DNA from: Podarcis raffonei
Lineage: Eukaryota > Chordata > Lepidosauria > Squamata > Lacertidae
Length of the DNA: 64,000 nucleotides
Assembly: GCF_027172205.1 (NCBI RefSeq)
Contig: NC_070614.1
Span: forward strand, 34,710,001-34,774,000
Direction of reading: 5' to 3'
Shown: piece by piece, positions 13,717 to 24,153 of the stretch
How the letters are laid out: every line of letters begins with the position of its first letter
Numbering within the stretch: the first letter of the stretch is position 1
Position numbers and translations under genes: made by a program
Notes under the pieces: generated by a model
Told to the model about the DNA's origin: nothing
Database searches by the model: none
The model's input: the letters and a program-made list of their open reading frames with translations, nothing else

Positions 13717-16700
13717 ACTTATACACTGCTCTTCATCTGAAGATCTCAGGGTGGTTCACAGCATAAAAATACAAAATAAAAACACAAAATACATATTAAA
13801 ACCAGAACAAAACAAACCCATAATCTCCTCCCTCTCTCTCACACACACACACATTTAAAAGGACATAGAATGCTAATCAGCCCAAGGCCTGGCAGAAAAG
13901 AAACACCAAAAGATGTATAATGAAGGTGCCAGATGAATCCCCCTGGAGAAATGGGAAACCACTCCACAAATGGGGAACCACTCCAGAAGAGGCCTGATCA
14001 CGTGTTGCCACCCTCCAGACCTCTCATGAAGGAGGCACATGAAGAAGAGCCTCAGCTGATGATCGCAGGGTCCGAGTCATCTCATATGAGGAGAAGCGGT
14101 CTTTCAGATATTGCAGTCCTGAGCCATTTAACATCAAAGCCAGCACTATTAATTGGGCCTAGAAACTAATTGGCAGCCAGTGCAATTCGGCCAGGATTGG
14201 TGTAATATTCTCAAACTGCCCTGCCCCAGTGAGCCATCTGGCCACTGAATTCTTCAGCAGCTGATGTTTCAGGACCATTTTATACAGCCCAACATGTAAC
14301 GCATTGCAGTAATCTAGCCTACAGGTTACCAGAGCATAGATAACAGAAGTTAGGCTAATCCTGTCCAGATGGGGGCACAGCTGGGCCACCAACCGAAGTT
14401 GATGGAAGGCACTCCGGGCCACTTAGACCACCTGAGCCTCAAGTGACAGCAAAGGATCCAGAAGTACCCGCAAGCTACGCATCAAGAGCAGGCACCCACG
14501 TGGTCTAGGGAACCACCCACTAACAGTGTCTCAGTCTTATCTGGGTTGAGCTTCAGTTCGTTGGCTCTCATCCAGTCCATTACAGAAGTAAGACAATGGT
14601 CCAGCCCATCCACTGCCATAGCTATAGATGTAAAGGAGAAGTAGATCTTTGTGTCATCAGAATATTGCTGACAAAACTCCAGATAGCCCCACTTAGCAGT
14701 TTCATGTAGATGTTAAATAGCACAGGGGATAAAATTGAACCCTGAGGGAACCCATATGGAAGGCTCCACATGGCTGAAGAGCACTGACCAAGCATCACCC
14801 TCTGGAAACGACCATCCAAGTAGGACCAGAACTATTGCTAAGTGGTGCCACCCACCCCTAACTCAGCCACATCATCAGTGACTCCAAACATTTGCTCTGA
14901 GGGGTAAGAAATAGGTCTATCAATGGCTCTAAAGATATGGAAATTCCATGTTCTGTGGCAGCAAAATCTGGACACCAGATGCTAGGGACAACCTAATAAG
15001 GAAGGCTTCCAAATGAGGGCATTCGTAACCCTACCTGAAAAGGCCAGGGGTTGAATCTTGGACCTTCTGCACACAAAGCAAATGGTCTCCCACAAAGGGC
15101 CCCCAGAGCGCTTTTCCTCGTCTCAGCCATCTTTTAGGATCAGCAGGATGGGCCCCTTCTTAAGCTTCGCATTTGTACATCAGGATGGCAACTGGCCAGG
15201 AGATGAGGAAACCAATCCAGCCTAGCTTGCTCTTATGCCTTGAAGCAGCTGTTTGATATGCCGAAATCAGCAACTGGTGTTTGTTTTTTCCAGGCTGTAG
15301 AGATAAGCACTATCACCTGCTAAGCTGGTGTTGATCCAGCCTGCTCCTGAAGTGATGCTCCTGGGGCCAGTTCAGAACTTGGCAACATACTTTCTGCCCA
15401 CTTCTAACAAAGGAGGAAGCACTAGGCAGGCTTAACCACATATTACAGTAAATGGTGTGTTGTAGGAGAAAGAGAGATGGTGACCAAAGAAGTTTAGTCT
15501 GTGTGAAATGCTCTCTGGTGTCAACCTCCCTTTCTCACTCTCTTCTTCTTTCTGTGCATCCAGATATAAACAGTGCAGTTGTTAGGACATCAATGGTCTC
15601 AGTTCCCTTCCATATGCAAGATGACACAGGGTGGGAAGGAGGGTTAGCTCAGAGTTTGAGATGGGCTCCCTGGGCAAAGTGACCTCTAGTGGGTCCCTCC
15701 CTCTGTTAGTGGACTTACCTGGCTGCAGTAGCAGTGACCCAAATAGGACCGGGTAGCTGTGTCTAGCCACCCTTTTTAATCACCCACAATGCTTCAGAAT
15801 GATGCTAAATAGGGGGAAATTATAAGGGTTGTTATACGATCCATGTGCACCCACCTCACCTAGCACTGGAATTTCCAAAGACCATATGACTACCATCCCT
15901 TTCATTATATTCTTCCATAATCAGTAACTTGCTAGTTTTATGATGGGATGGGGGGGTGGGGAATTGATTTAGTTTGTATTTAAAGGCATGTCTACCCAGT
16001 TTGGACTTTCTGAAACAAGATATGGACTGGAGAAGAGCCATCCTTTGAAATTAGCCTTTCTCCTTTTTTTTTCTTCTTCTTCTTCTTCTTCTTCTTCTTC
16101 TTCTTCTTCTTCTTCTTCTTCTTCTTCTTCTTCTTCTTCTTCTTCTTCTTTTGCAATGCAATTCTCCAGCCAAGTAATGTGCACAGAAATGCAGGTGTGC
16201 ATATGAATGCACATATTAGTGGAAATGCATACAAAATGCATATGGGGTAAAGTTGCTTTGCAAAAAAATATGTATACTAGGCAAAATTGCACACAAAAGT
16301 GTGTTATGGTAGCATAAATCAGCACTAAAATGTCGAAAGCCGTTGTGGAAATGTGGAGAATTGAAAAATACCCTTCCCTATTCTCAATATAATTGTAGTT
16401 TTGTTTTGTTTTGATATCAATAGTTTTAATTGGTTGTGGGGGTTTTTAAAAAAATAGAAAATTATAAAAAATAAAACAAACATATTTTTACAGTTTTCCA
16501 TATCTCAAGGAGGCACTTTGTTTCAAAATAGGATACAGAGATCAGTAGCAAATATAAATGCAAACATAAACAAGGAACTAGCAATAAAAAGAATAATTAG
16601 GTCGGAGGGACGAAGGGAAAGAGGACACTCTCAGGAGCATCTTTATGGAATTCTCAGGCTGATAATGGCTAAAAGATTAAAAAGTCACATTACAAACCCA

Positions 16701-18288
16701 TACAGCAATGTGCATTGAGAGTGTGTGGGAGAGGAGAGAGGTACAGAATGGTTTATTGCATTGTCTCAGGGTAGCCGTATACTTTGAAAAGTTGGATGTG
16801 GACTCAGAATGCAAGAGTCATCTTTTACATATTGAATAAAATCAAACCATGTGGGGGGGGGATGTCTTGCTTTGTCCTCTTGCTACTTAGCTTATGAGTG
16901 AGTTTCCTAGTAAACCTACTTGCTGGAAGTGTGGCCCCTAGTAAATCTGTCCAGTGTCTAGCAATACTATTTCAAGCAGCAATTAACATCAAGAGGCAGA
17001 AAAACTAAATGTATAATTATTGTTAATTGTTAAGTCTAATTTTAGTTTTTCTGCCTCTTGATGTTTTCCTCCATGGTCTCCTACTGTTGTTTTGTTTTAA
17101 TGATGTATCATTGCACTCCCTTATTATGCGTGTGTGCACGCATGCGTGTAGTTTTTTTTTGTAATGTGCTTTGGTTATTATTTTAATAGAAAAGTGAAAT
17201 ATAAATAAAAAGAAAACTAAACCACACACCCACTCGGTATCACTACCATAGAGTCGAATCAGGAAAAGCAGGAGCCTTTCCACTGTGGGTCAAGAGAGAC
17301 TTTTCTCCTGTATGCCACCCTCCCCCCAAAAAAACAAACACAGCTTGGCCGCACTAACCTAATTACTCCAGAATCATTTGGCAACCACTGGTTCTGTACT
17401 AAAAATCATAGCTTAGAATTCATTCTTTGGCCCTAACCACGCACTAGAAGGACAGAAATATCATTTTTTATCATCATTTAATCACTCTGTTCATTAACAA
17501 TAATAAAAACGAAGCTGGCTAAAGGATCACTTTTCCAAGGTTCTTGAATGTTTGCCCCTATAAACCTTAGGTGTTTTGCCTCCCAAATTCACCACACCCG
17601 AAATACTACTTTTCCCCCCAGGACTGGTGAAAGGATTCAGGAATCCTGGATCCTAGACCCACTCTTAGGTGTCTCGATCCCACAATCTTTGGTGGAACTC
17701 TCTTCCAAATGGGATCAGACAGGGGGACCCTCCCTGTTAAACTTCTGGCACCTACTGAATACTTTATATTTTAGAAAGCATAGGCATATAGGAAACTACC
17801 TTATACCAAGTCAGACCACTGATCCATCTAGCTCAGTACTGTTTACATGGACTGGCAGCAGCTATCCAGGATTTCAGGCAGACGGTCTCTGCCAGCCCCA
17901 CCTGGAGATGTGGGGGATTGAACCAGGGACATTCTGCTTACAAGGCAAGTGCTCCACCACTGAGCTATGGTCCTTCCCCATAGAGCATTTTAAGGCATTT
18001 CTGATCTGATAGTTATTGCCTGATTTTTTAAAATCTTTCTTGCATTTGTTCAGCTTGTTATCTGCTGTTTAAGCAGTATATAAATTGTTGAAATAAAGGT
18101 GGCCTATATGAATGCAATGGGAACTTCTAATGCTTACCTCTGTCGGGTATTATCTGCTGGTCATTCTCACAAGAATTATATCCATAATGCCACTGCTTGC
18201 AGATCCCTCTTTGAATCATCAGGGTAGCCAAAAGCAGCAGCAGAACTCCTGCGGTCCCAAATCTGGGTGCCCCTTGCTGTCTTGCCAT
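4273..18288 (-). CDS. Gene 1: GPI-type S1A serine protease, PRSS27/testisin-like, six exons
   Basis: Complete minus-strand gene; exons join as 18288-18138, 9138-9112, 7575-7413, 6172-5901, 5229-5060 and 4569-4273 with GT/AG borders and compatible phases, giving 1080 nt (359 aa plus stop). Residues 1-30 form a signal peptide (Leu-rich core at 15-20). The propeptide Cys61 (VCGRP) should pair with the catalytic domain. Activation would follow Arg69. Catalytic His110 (TAAHC), Asp159 (SGDIALV) and Ser264 (GDSGGPL) are present; Asp258, at the S1-pocket position, predicts cleavage after Lys or Arg. The tail ends in a hydrophobic stretch (about 340-359) like a GPI signal. Motifs such as RPGVYIR and DWIHRIIP recall mammalian PRSS27 (marapsin), but orthology is not proven. 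Oddity: the mature N-terminus would be Asn-Val-Gly-Gly rather than Ile-Val-Gly-Gly. Start chosen because ATG has A at -3 and G at +4 and opens the signal peptide. Confidence 0.9.
4770..4885 (-). mobile_element. CR1/L3-like LINE 3' fragment
   Basis: Contains the dispersed motif AGAGCCCTGTTGGATCAGG, CCCATCTAGTCCAGCATCC, also present at 21050 and 22765. The 21050 copy shows a CR1/L3-type protein end, which assigns the family. Confidence 0.55.
4883..4930 (-). mobile_element. Sauria-type SINE tail fragment
   Basis: AAGGTAAAGGACCCCTGG is the reverse complement of the tail of the SINE at 46257-46624. Confidence 0.45.
5060..5229 (-). CDS. Gene 1 exon 5: S1-pocket segment
   Basis: 170 nt. Encodes [26 protein letters not shown] and KDTCK, whose Asp is the trypsin-type specificity residue. 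Acceptor ACGTCAG, donor GTGAGG; ends in phase 0 just before the GDSGG motif. Confidence 0.9.
5901..6172 (-). CDS. Gene 1 exon 4: catalytic Asp
   Basis: 272 nt. Encodes [10 protein letters not shown], the catalytic Asp in [20 protein letters not shown] and MCWVTGWGD. Acceptor CCTTGCAG, donor GTGAGT. The same length as the matching exons of genes 2 and 3. Confidence 0.9.
6594..6731. mobile_element. hAT-type MITE, CAGTGCT family (138 bp)
   Basis: Starts CAGTGCTATGTTTCTCAAAA and ends AAAGCCCTG. It is flanked by AAGATACC and AAAATACC, a one-mismatch 8-bp target duplication. It lies in the intron between exons 3 and 4 of gene 1. Confidence 0.7.
7413..7575 (-). CDS. Gene 1 exon 3: activation site and catalytic His
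   Basis: 163 nt. Encodes VCGRP, the activation site [18 protein letters not shown] and TAAHC with the catalytic His. Acceptor TTCCTAG, donor GTGAGT. Residue 70, the expected new N-terminus after activation, is Asn (codon AAT) where the family usually has Ile, Val or Met. Confidence 0.88.
7661..7760 (-). mobile_element. CR1/L3-like LINE 3' fragment
   Basis: Shares AGCCCTGCTGGATC, CCAGCATCCTGTTCT and CATCTGATGCC with the copies at 4770 and 21050. It lies in the gene 1 intron between exons 2 and 3. Confidence 0.5.
8935..9065. mobile_element. hAT-type MITE, CAACATCTGGA family
   Basis: Inverted arms contain CCAATGTTGTTGGATTCCAA and CAGCAACATCTGGAAGGCC, the pattern of a widespread sauropsid hAT MITE. 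Adjacent to the micro-exon of gene 1. Confidence 0.5.
9112..9138 (-). CDS. Gene 1 exon 2: 27-nt micro-exon
   Basis: Flanked on the minus strand by a pyrimidine-rich acceptor ending TTGCAG and donor GTAAGT. It encodes nine residues of the propeptide (GYHMTRSHW) and preserves phase 1 on both sides, so skipping it would keep the frame. Gene 2 has a micro-exon of exactly the same length and phase, which strongly supports it. Confidence 0.8.
10655..10949. mobile_element. hAT-type MITE, TAGGGTTGCCATA family (295 bp)
   Basis: Inverted termini TAGGGTTGCCATA and TATGGCAACCCTA are flanked by CACAGAGC and CACTGAGC (8-bp duplication, one mismatch). Confidence 0.8.
11330..11530. repeat. AT-rich dispersed repeat, unnamed, copy A
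   Basis: Shares wording such as CATTTCTGCA, CAGCATTTTAG and GTTTTGTATGC with the sequence at 28500-28760 and, in reverse orientation, with 16155-16370. Family not recognised. Confidence 0.4.
12094..12217. mobile_element. hAT-type MITE, CAGGGGC ends
   Basis: Runs from CAGGGGCAGTCC to GGCTACCCCTG with partly complementary arms (TTGGACTGCAAGTCCCATCA and GTAGTCCAACA). No clean target duplication. Confidence 0.45.
13651..13714 (+). repeat. (ATT)n microsatellite
   Basis: About twenty ATT units next to the 3' tail of an L2 fragment on the minus strand, where such simple repeats often arise. Confidence 0.9.
14040..14830 (-). mobile_element. L2-clade LINE reverse-transcriptase fragment
   Basis: The minus strand encodes pieces of an L2 polymerase: [20 protein letters not shown], then [54 protein letters not shown] and [11 protein letters not shown], interrupted by stops and frameshifts. 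The YADD box region is damaged. An old, inactive copy. Confidence 0.85.
16071..16151 (+). repeat. (TTC)27 microsatellite in gene 1 intron 1
   Basis: About 27 TTC units. On the sense strand of gene 1 this is GAA, the same motif as the tract in front of gene 2. Confidence 0.95.
16155..16370. repeat. AT-rich dispersed repeat, unnamed, copy B (reverse of A)
   Basis: Contains TGCACATATTAGTGGAAATGC, GGCAAAATTGCACA and CAGCACTAAAATG, related in reverse to 11330-11530. Confidence 0.35.
16985..17065. repeat. Perfect 25-bp foldback
   Basis: Arms 16985-17009 and 17041-17065 are exact reverse complements (core ACATCAAGAGGCAG), separated by a 31-bp AT-rich spacer. No transposon ends or target duplication were seen around it. 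Confidence 0.85.
17788..17975 (-). mobile_element. tRNA-derived SINE
   Basis: The minus strand starts with a Pol III A box (ATAGCTCAGTGGTGGAGCA) and B box (GGTTCAATCCC), followed by a tRNA-unrelated body. Sister copies lie at 21953, 43878, 50890 and 63458. Confidence 0.75.
18138..18288 (-). CDS. Gene 1 exon 1: start codon and signal peptide
   Basis: 151 nt encoding residues 1-50 plus one base. Starts [20 protein letters not shown] and ends at donor GTAAGC (complement of 18132-18137). The hydrophobic core followed by a polar stretch fits secretion. The intron that follows is about 9 kb, far longer than the others. Confidence 0.85.
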
Positions 18289-18411
18289 GATTCCGTTTTT
18301 CTTTTTCTTTTGTTTTCGGATCTGCTGTCACTCAATCCTCCCCGAACTGGGAGAGAGCGGCAAGAGGGATGCCCTCTGGGGTGACAGGGCTTGTTTCTCT
18401 CCAAGATGCAG

Positions 18412-18428
18412 ATGCTTTAATACCTAGC
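18412..18428 (-). promoter_or_regulatory. Possible TATA-like element of gene 1
   Basis: The minus strand reads AGGTATTAAAGC about 130 bases before the ATG, followed by a purine/pyrimidine-mixed leader. It is a weak match to TATA and placed plausibly; no transcript evidence is available. Confidence 0.3.
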
Positions 18429-18598
18429 CCTCAGAAGGGCGGGCACAATGTCACCAAACTGGTTTGACTGATGTGCTGGGTTGCGAGTGTGGCGTCTGGC
18501 AGCCAAGTGGGGAAGCCGGCTGATGAAGCCTAAGATATCCACCCGGAGAATCCAGCCAGCTGTGCTCCTGTATCCTTGGAGGATGTGCCAGTACCTGG

Positions 18599-18664
18599 TG
18601 GAGAAATGGTATCCAGGAAGATATAAGAGGTGGAGAAATGGCAAAGCCAGGAAGATATAAGAGG
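18599..18664 (+). repeat. Tandem duplication of about 33 bp upstream of gene 1
   Basis: TGGAGAAATGG followed by AGGAAGATATAAGAGG occurs twice in a row with small differences in between. It lies about 310-380 bases upstream of the gene 1 start codon. Confidence 0.8.
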
Positions 18665-20165
18665 CTGCTTAATCCAAACCGCAGCTCTTGGAAAAGATGG
18701 GGCTGATCGTATGGGCCAATTAGCCTTCAATACTTCCATGTGTTGAGGAACAGGAGGGTGAGCTTAGCAGATTAGAAATTATATGTAGGAGGTAAATGAC
18801 TCCTGCTGAACCTCTATTAGCAAGGAGTTCCACAACAATGAGCCTGCCTCACTGAAAGCTTGGCCTCTGGTAAAGGCCAGTTGAACTTCAGGGACATGAT
18901 GAGTATATTCTGCCCTTCATCCTAGGGTGACTTGCAAGAATGAACACATAGTACCTCGTTCCCTATAGGCTAGCTAGATCACAGAGATTGACAGGGGCTG
19001 AGCTTTAGGAGGTGTTTCTGGCTCCCAAAATCAAATCTCTAGACTCATAATTCAGCGCATTAGCCCCTGCATGATGGAACACCTGCCCAGTGGAGGCGAG
19101 ACAGATGCCAACATTGAAAGGATTTTGATGTGCCACAAAAACATTTTCATTTCTGAAACATTAACTTATCTGGTCACTTTTAGTACTCTACTGTTTCATT
19201 TATGAGGTAAATTATTCCATATTTTATTTTGTTGCAAATTGCTTAGAGATCTATGTTTATGGTGGATTCGTAAATGCTTTAAATGTGCACATACAACAAT
19301 CAGTAATAAAAAGAAAAGAAAATCAAGAATATAGTAAAACAGAGCATTGGTCACTTTTCCAGCCACCCAGCCATCCTTCTAGATAAAAAATGAAAATAAT
19401 AATCCTGACAGAACAGGCAGGTTTTTAGCTGGCCCCTGACGCTAAACACAGTTGGTGTCCAAGGGAAGCACATTCCATAGACTGAGAGTTGGCCAACCAT
19501 CAGCTTTGCGGTTTTCTGTGGTGTTTTCTGTACTCTGATGGAGGTAGAGCTGTTGATTTTTTGCTCTGCTGTGGCTGCTGCCACTCTCCCATTGAATTTT
19601 GCAAATAGGCTTTTGCTTAGTTGAAAGCCTCCGAGATCCGCTATCAGGTACACGGCATGTGGGCGAACCGTTACAGCGTGCTGCCTTTGTTTCTCCATGA
19701 TCTGCCCGGCGATAAATATTCAACATCATGGTTTTGTTATCATGTATCGGTTGGATTATTGCAATGTTCTAATTAATATGTCTGGCTATATTGCGTCTAC
19801 TGTATATATGAGACGGAGAGACAGAAGTATCTCTCTATCTGTGGTTTCCCTAACAGGAACTAAGACGTAAAAGAAAAAAGAAAATACGTGTGATGTTTCC
19901 TTATCCCTCAAGAAATCTGACTCTTCAGGGAACGAGGTTTAGCTTTTACCGTGGGGTTACAAAGATTGGAATCAATGGCATTACCTTGATGGATCTCTAT
20001 CTGGCAGGACTCATTTCTCATCCTAAATTAACATGCCTGAAATGTTAAACAAAAAAGTCTCTCTATGCTATGCTGAAAGCATAGTCATGTACTTTCCCAG
20101 CACATCAACCAACTGCTGCCAAGGGTGTTCTACTAGCAAGTTGGGCCACCTGAGATGTTCTATAT

Positions 20166-20359
20166 CAGGGGTAGGCAACCATTTGTCTGTCAATGGCCAC
20201 ATTCCCTCAGGGGTAATCTGCCAGTGGCCTCTTGCCAATAAGGGGCAAGACTGCAGCCAGAGGTGGGTGGAGCATCGTTCTTGCTAGCCAGAGGTCTGAT
20301 ATGATATCTTGTAGAAGGTTTTTGAAATTAGGCCTAAGGCTGCAGGTTGGCCAACTCTG
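20166..20359. mobile_element. Probable hAT MITE
   Basis: Ends CAGGGGTAGGCAACC and GGTTGGCCAACTCTG are imperfect inverted repeats of the same kind as the element at 55235-55484. The target duplication is not clean. Confidence 0.45.
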
Positions 20360-20487
20360 ATCTAGGTGGATCAGCCAAAGTAGAATTTCAAGCTTCTGAT
20401 TTCTCAGCAGGCATAAAGGAAGTTGTCCTTTCATCTCCACACACACACACACGCTTCTGTATGACTCTGCCATATACTGAATCATTC

Positions 20488-20638
20488 CAGTGCTTTCTTT
20501 CTATTAAAAAAAAAAGGTTAGGGGTACTCTCATTTTCCTACTCATATTGAAATACTGCCCCTCAATGAGGCCAATCTTAGATTCACAAAATGTTTAGGGG
20601 TATGCGTACCCCTGCGTACGCCCAGAAAAAAAGCACTG
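20488..20638. mobile_element. hAT-type MITE, CAGTGCT family (151 bp)
   Basis: Begins CAGTGCTTTCTTTCT and ends AGAAAAAAAGCACTG; flanked by AATCATTC and AATCAATC. Confidence 0.75.
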
Positions 20639-21049
20639 AATCAATCTATTGGGCTATCTAGACCTGGACTGCTTTACTTGGACTGGTAGTGTTTCTCTAG
20701 GGCAGCCTTCACCAAATTGGTGCCCCCCAGAAGTTTTAGACAACAACCAGACTCAGCCCCATTACATAAAATTCCAGAGCACAGTTGAAAGGCACAGGAG
20801 TATGTTGAAGTTAAGCAAGACCACCCAAGGAACTGTGCACACACTGCACAGAAAGGCCAGGCATAAATGTAAGACATAAATAAAAGCATAACTCTCAGAA
20901 GATTTGTGTGATCAGTTCAGAAACTTTGGGGCCAAACTTGTGAAAATATTTTTGGGATTGAATCTTCTGTGGTTTTGATTAAGGACAACTGCATAGGGGC
21001 AGGTGTGGGGTGCTGAATCTGAGTGGAGCCGTTGCACTGAAAGGGAGGG

Positions 21050-21350
21050 AGATAAGAACAATGAGAGCCCTGTTGGCTCCAACCAAAGCCCTGTCTAGAC
21101 CAGCATGCTGTTCCCCACAGTGGCCAAGCCAGATGCCCACAAGCAATTTCACCCTCCTTTTGTTGTTCCCCAATGACTGCTATTTAGAGGTGCACCAAAG
21201 GCAAAATATTATGATAGTGGTTAATGGCTTTTGATAGCCTTATGCTCCGTGAATTTGTTTAAGCTCCTTCTAAAGTCATCTAAATTGGCAGCCATCACCA
21301 CATCTTGTGGCCGTGAATTCCATAGTTTAAGATTTATCTTTCATTTTAAA
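21050..21350 (-). mobile_element. CR1/L3-like LINE 3' end
   Basis: The minus strand encodes a CR1/L3-type C-terminus, LWNSRPQDVVMAANLDD and NKFTEHKAIKSH, followed by the family's 3' sequence (CCATCTAGTCCAGC-like motif). This copy identifies the shorter relatives at 4770, 7661, 22765 and 52490. Confidence 0.7.
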
Positions 21351-21952
21351 AGGTCATCATTGTCTGCTGCATTAACTGCATCTACGTACAGGTTCCAAAA
21401 GGGAGAGAGAGAAAATGGGGTGAGGAGCAAAGGGCATGAAGGCATACTGATTTTATGCACATTTACCCAGAAGTAAATCACTTGGGAGGCTCCCTCCCAA
21501 GTAAGCATGCATACGTTGTAGCATTTACCTGTTTTAGGGAAGGGACCCTTTCCGTATTAGAGAAATTTGCCCGTAGGGAAGTCACAGTGTTTTCAGTTGC
21601 CTACTTTTCTCAGCCTTGTCACATGAAGATAACAATCATTTCTTAAGATAGGGTGTGGTGGAGCTCATTAGCTAACGTTCATAAAACAGCTCAGAGGTGC
21701 TAAGCAAGCATAGTTACTGTTATTACGCACCATGGAGAATTAACTCAGACAACTCCAATACAACCCAGCTATTAGGAACATAAGATTCCTAGTTTTCCTT
21801 GCTGGAAGATGTGGGGTCTGGCAGCATGAGGCAAAATGTCTGGGTTTCGTTGCCAGATCTGGGAAGCAAGAGAGGACTGGGGTGAACTGAAAGCTAAGGT
21901 GAATGGGAGATGCAGTGGTTTCCTCCTCCAGATCTGGGCAGGGAATCTGGAC

Positions 21953-22095
21953 ATGGGGAAAGACTGTAGCTCAGTGGTAGAGCATCTGCTTTCCTGCAGA
22001 AGGTCTTCAAACCCCAACATCTCCAGATAGGGCTGGTGAAATCCTGGAGAACTGCTGCCAGTCATTGTGAACATTATTGGGCCAAATGGACCAAT
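21953..22095 (+). mobile_element. tRNA-derived SINE
   Basis: Contains the A box TGTAGCTCAGTGGTAGAGCA and the body motif CATCTCCAGATAGGGCTGG, GAACTGCTGCCAGTC. Confidence 0.7.
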
Positions 22096-22159
22096 GTAAG
22101 TCAGCTTTTTATAATCTTCTGAACTGGATGCAGTTGACTGGGGAGGAGGTCATCAGGTA

Positions 22160-22382
22160 CAGTGGTACTTCGGGTTAAGAACTCGGGTTCTGGAGGTCTG
22201 TTCTTAACCTGAGACTGTTCTTAACCTGTGGTACCACTTTAGTTTACGGGGCCTCTCGCTGCCGCCACGCCACTGCTGTGCAATTTCTGTTCTCATCCTG
22301 AAGCAAAGTTCTTAACCCATGGTACTATTTCTGGGTTAGCGGAGTCTGTAACCTGAAGCGTCTGTAACCTGAGGTACCACTG
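22160..22382 (+). mobile_element. Tigger-like MITE (TA flanks)
   Basis: CAGTGGTACTTCGGG and GAGGTACCACTG are inverted ends flanked by TA. The internal sequence matches the copies at 24154, 24413, 33794, 39560 and 58626 (CATCCTGAAGCAAAGTTCTT is shared by several). Confidence 0.8.
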
Positions 22383-22764
22383 TACTAGGATTCCAAGGTT
22401 CCTTTTAGTGTTGCCAGCACTGTTTTTGTTTTGTTTGTTTTCTGGCTGTCTTGTTTACTGGGCCATGCTCCTGGGTCTGTAATAGCAACCTGGCAAGCAG
22501 AAATAAAGCAATGAAAGCTTTTTCCTGGCATGGAAGTACAGAGGTGGGCAATGTTCTACTGGCAGGATTTACTGGGCATTGTTGAAAGCACAGGCTCAGT
22601 GGTGGACTTTGGGCTCTCAAATTTCAGCGATGCCCTGTGCAATGCTAAAATCCTCCCACCTCTTGCACTCTGTTCTATAGCATTGTGGCATCCCCTGTAG
22701 TATAGCACCCACTGTGACTGGTGGGTCACACTACCCTAAAACTGCCTCTGACAGGCTCAAGGTC

Positions 22765-22885
22765 AGAACATAACATAGGAGGCCTCCTGGATCAGGCCAA
22801 AAACCCATCAGGTCCAGAATTCTGTTCTTACAGATGGCTGTGTGAAACCTGTAAGCAGGACACGAGTGCCACCAGAAGATAGAGG
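22765..22885 (-). mobile_element. CR1/L3-like LINE 3' fragment
   Basis: Shares CTGGATCAGGCC, CCCATCAGGTCCAG and TGTTCTTACAG with the copy at 4770. Confidence 0.5.
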
Positions 22886-23033
22886 ACCAGTTGCCAGCCC
22901 AATTTGAAACTGACTAAGAAGGATTAAACCATCTTGATTGAATTGATTGTTACATATTGAGGCTACTTAAGCTCTTGGCTTCAGCTTGCCTGCACTGATC
23001 TTAGACTCCCACTGAATCCAGCATTGCTCAGGA

Positions 23034-23398
23034 AGGATGACAAAATCCCTACCAGAGAAGAGTGGCTGATCAAGTTGATGGATTACGCCGAATTGGCAAA
23101 AATGACTGGAAAGATCAGAAACCAGGAAGATAAGGAATGGGGAAATTTTATAATTTACCTTGGAGAACACTGTAAAGAATTAAAAACATTAGCAGGACTG
23201 TAATAACATTTGTAAGGTTAAAAAAAATGGAGGACAATGTAAGATGCAGTGGAAAGGGACTAACAATGGAACCCGTGGAGGGGTGGAATGAAGTCCAAGG
23301 ATTCAGGGAATCCTATATTTTTGTGATTATGACTTATGTCTGAATGTAAACATTAAATGTAAAATCAAATAAATAAAACTTTACCAAAAAAAGAAGAA
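23034..23398 (+). mobile_element. Young L1 insertion, 365 bp, with 20-bp target duplication
   Basis: Encodes the end of L1 ORF2 (TREEWLIKLMDYAELAKMTG to ELKTLAGL, stop), then a 3' UTR, AATAAATAAAA and an A-rich tail. GAATCCAGCATTGCTCAGGA occurs exactly on both sides (23014-23033, 23399-23418). Confidence 0.92.
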
Positions 23399-24153
23399 GA
23401 ATCCAGCATTGCTCAGGATTTGGGCCTCTGTGAATTTTCAAATGTTGTTTCAGATCCAGGCCAAATTTGGAACATCAGCGGTAGTGGTGACAATGCATCC
23501 AGAGTTATCATGAAGTCCACCTGGACTCAGAAGCTACACTGCCATCACCAGGAGAAGCCCCTGAGGTTTCTCAGCAGACTGGGCATCAAGCAATTCACCA
23601 CCTCTTGGAGCTTATATAAAACTGGCCAGTGCTGCAACTTGCAAGATGGGTGTGACTTGCAGGATTTAGGTAAACTGAGGTGATGACACGGCAGGGTGTT
23701 GTGGAAATATTGCGTAGTGCATGTGCATGATGTGGGAACTGTTGTTCTCCTGGCAGCACAACATAATGTATCTCTGTTCAAAAGTATGCTTCAAGGAGGA
23801 GAAAAAGATTTACTGCCAAGTAAGTGTGCTTGGAATTGCAGCTTCAGTGTCCTGAAAAACATGCTGGTGGTTTGAGGCATATATAACAATGAGCTGATTA
23901 AAATTATTGACTGCAGAACTCTTCATTACATGTTGCACATATCTAAGGGAAATCAAGTATTGTGATGGAAAAGAAATTTAGTTTATTATGCATTGAAAGC
24001 CGAATCTATCAAAATTTGCACTTTCGAAAACAATAAGCAAACTTAAACACAACTATCCTTTGAAATTAACACTTCTCTGAATTGTGCAGTGTGGTTGTCC
24101 CTCCAAGCAATATGTGCAAAAATATACAGGACAAAGTGTGCGTGAAATGTATA

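Larger units (their letters stand above)
9139..18137 (-). other. Intron 1 of gene 1, about 9 kb
   Basis: Holds a hAT MITE at 10655, an L2 fragment at about 14040-14830, microsatellites at 13651 and 16071, a 25-bp foldback at 16985-17065 and a tRNA-derived SINE at 17788. I see no further exons. The stretches 9140-10640, 12220-13640 and 14840-16060 show no feature I can name. Confidence 0.6.

Noticed and set aside
15969-16325. Poly-Glu and poly-Ser open frames around the TTC tract
   Set aside because: Produced entirely by the microsatellite; no coding context on either side.
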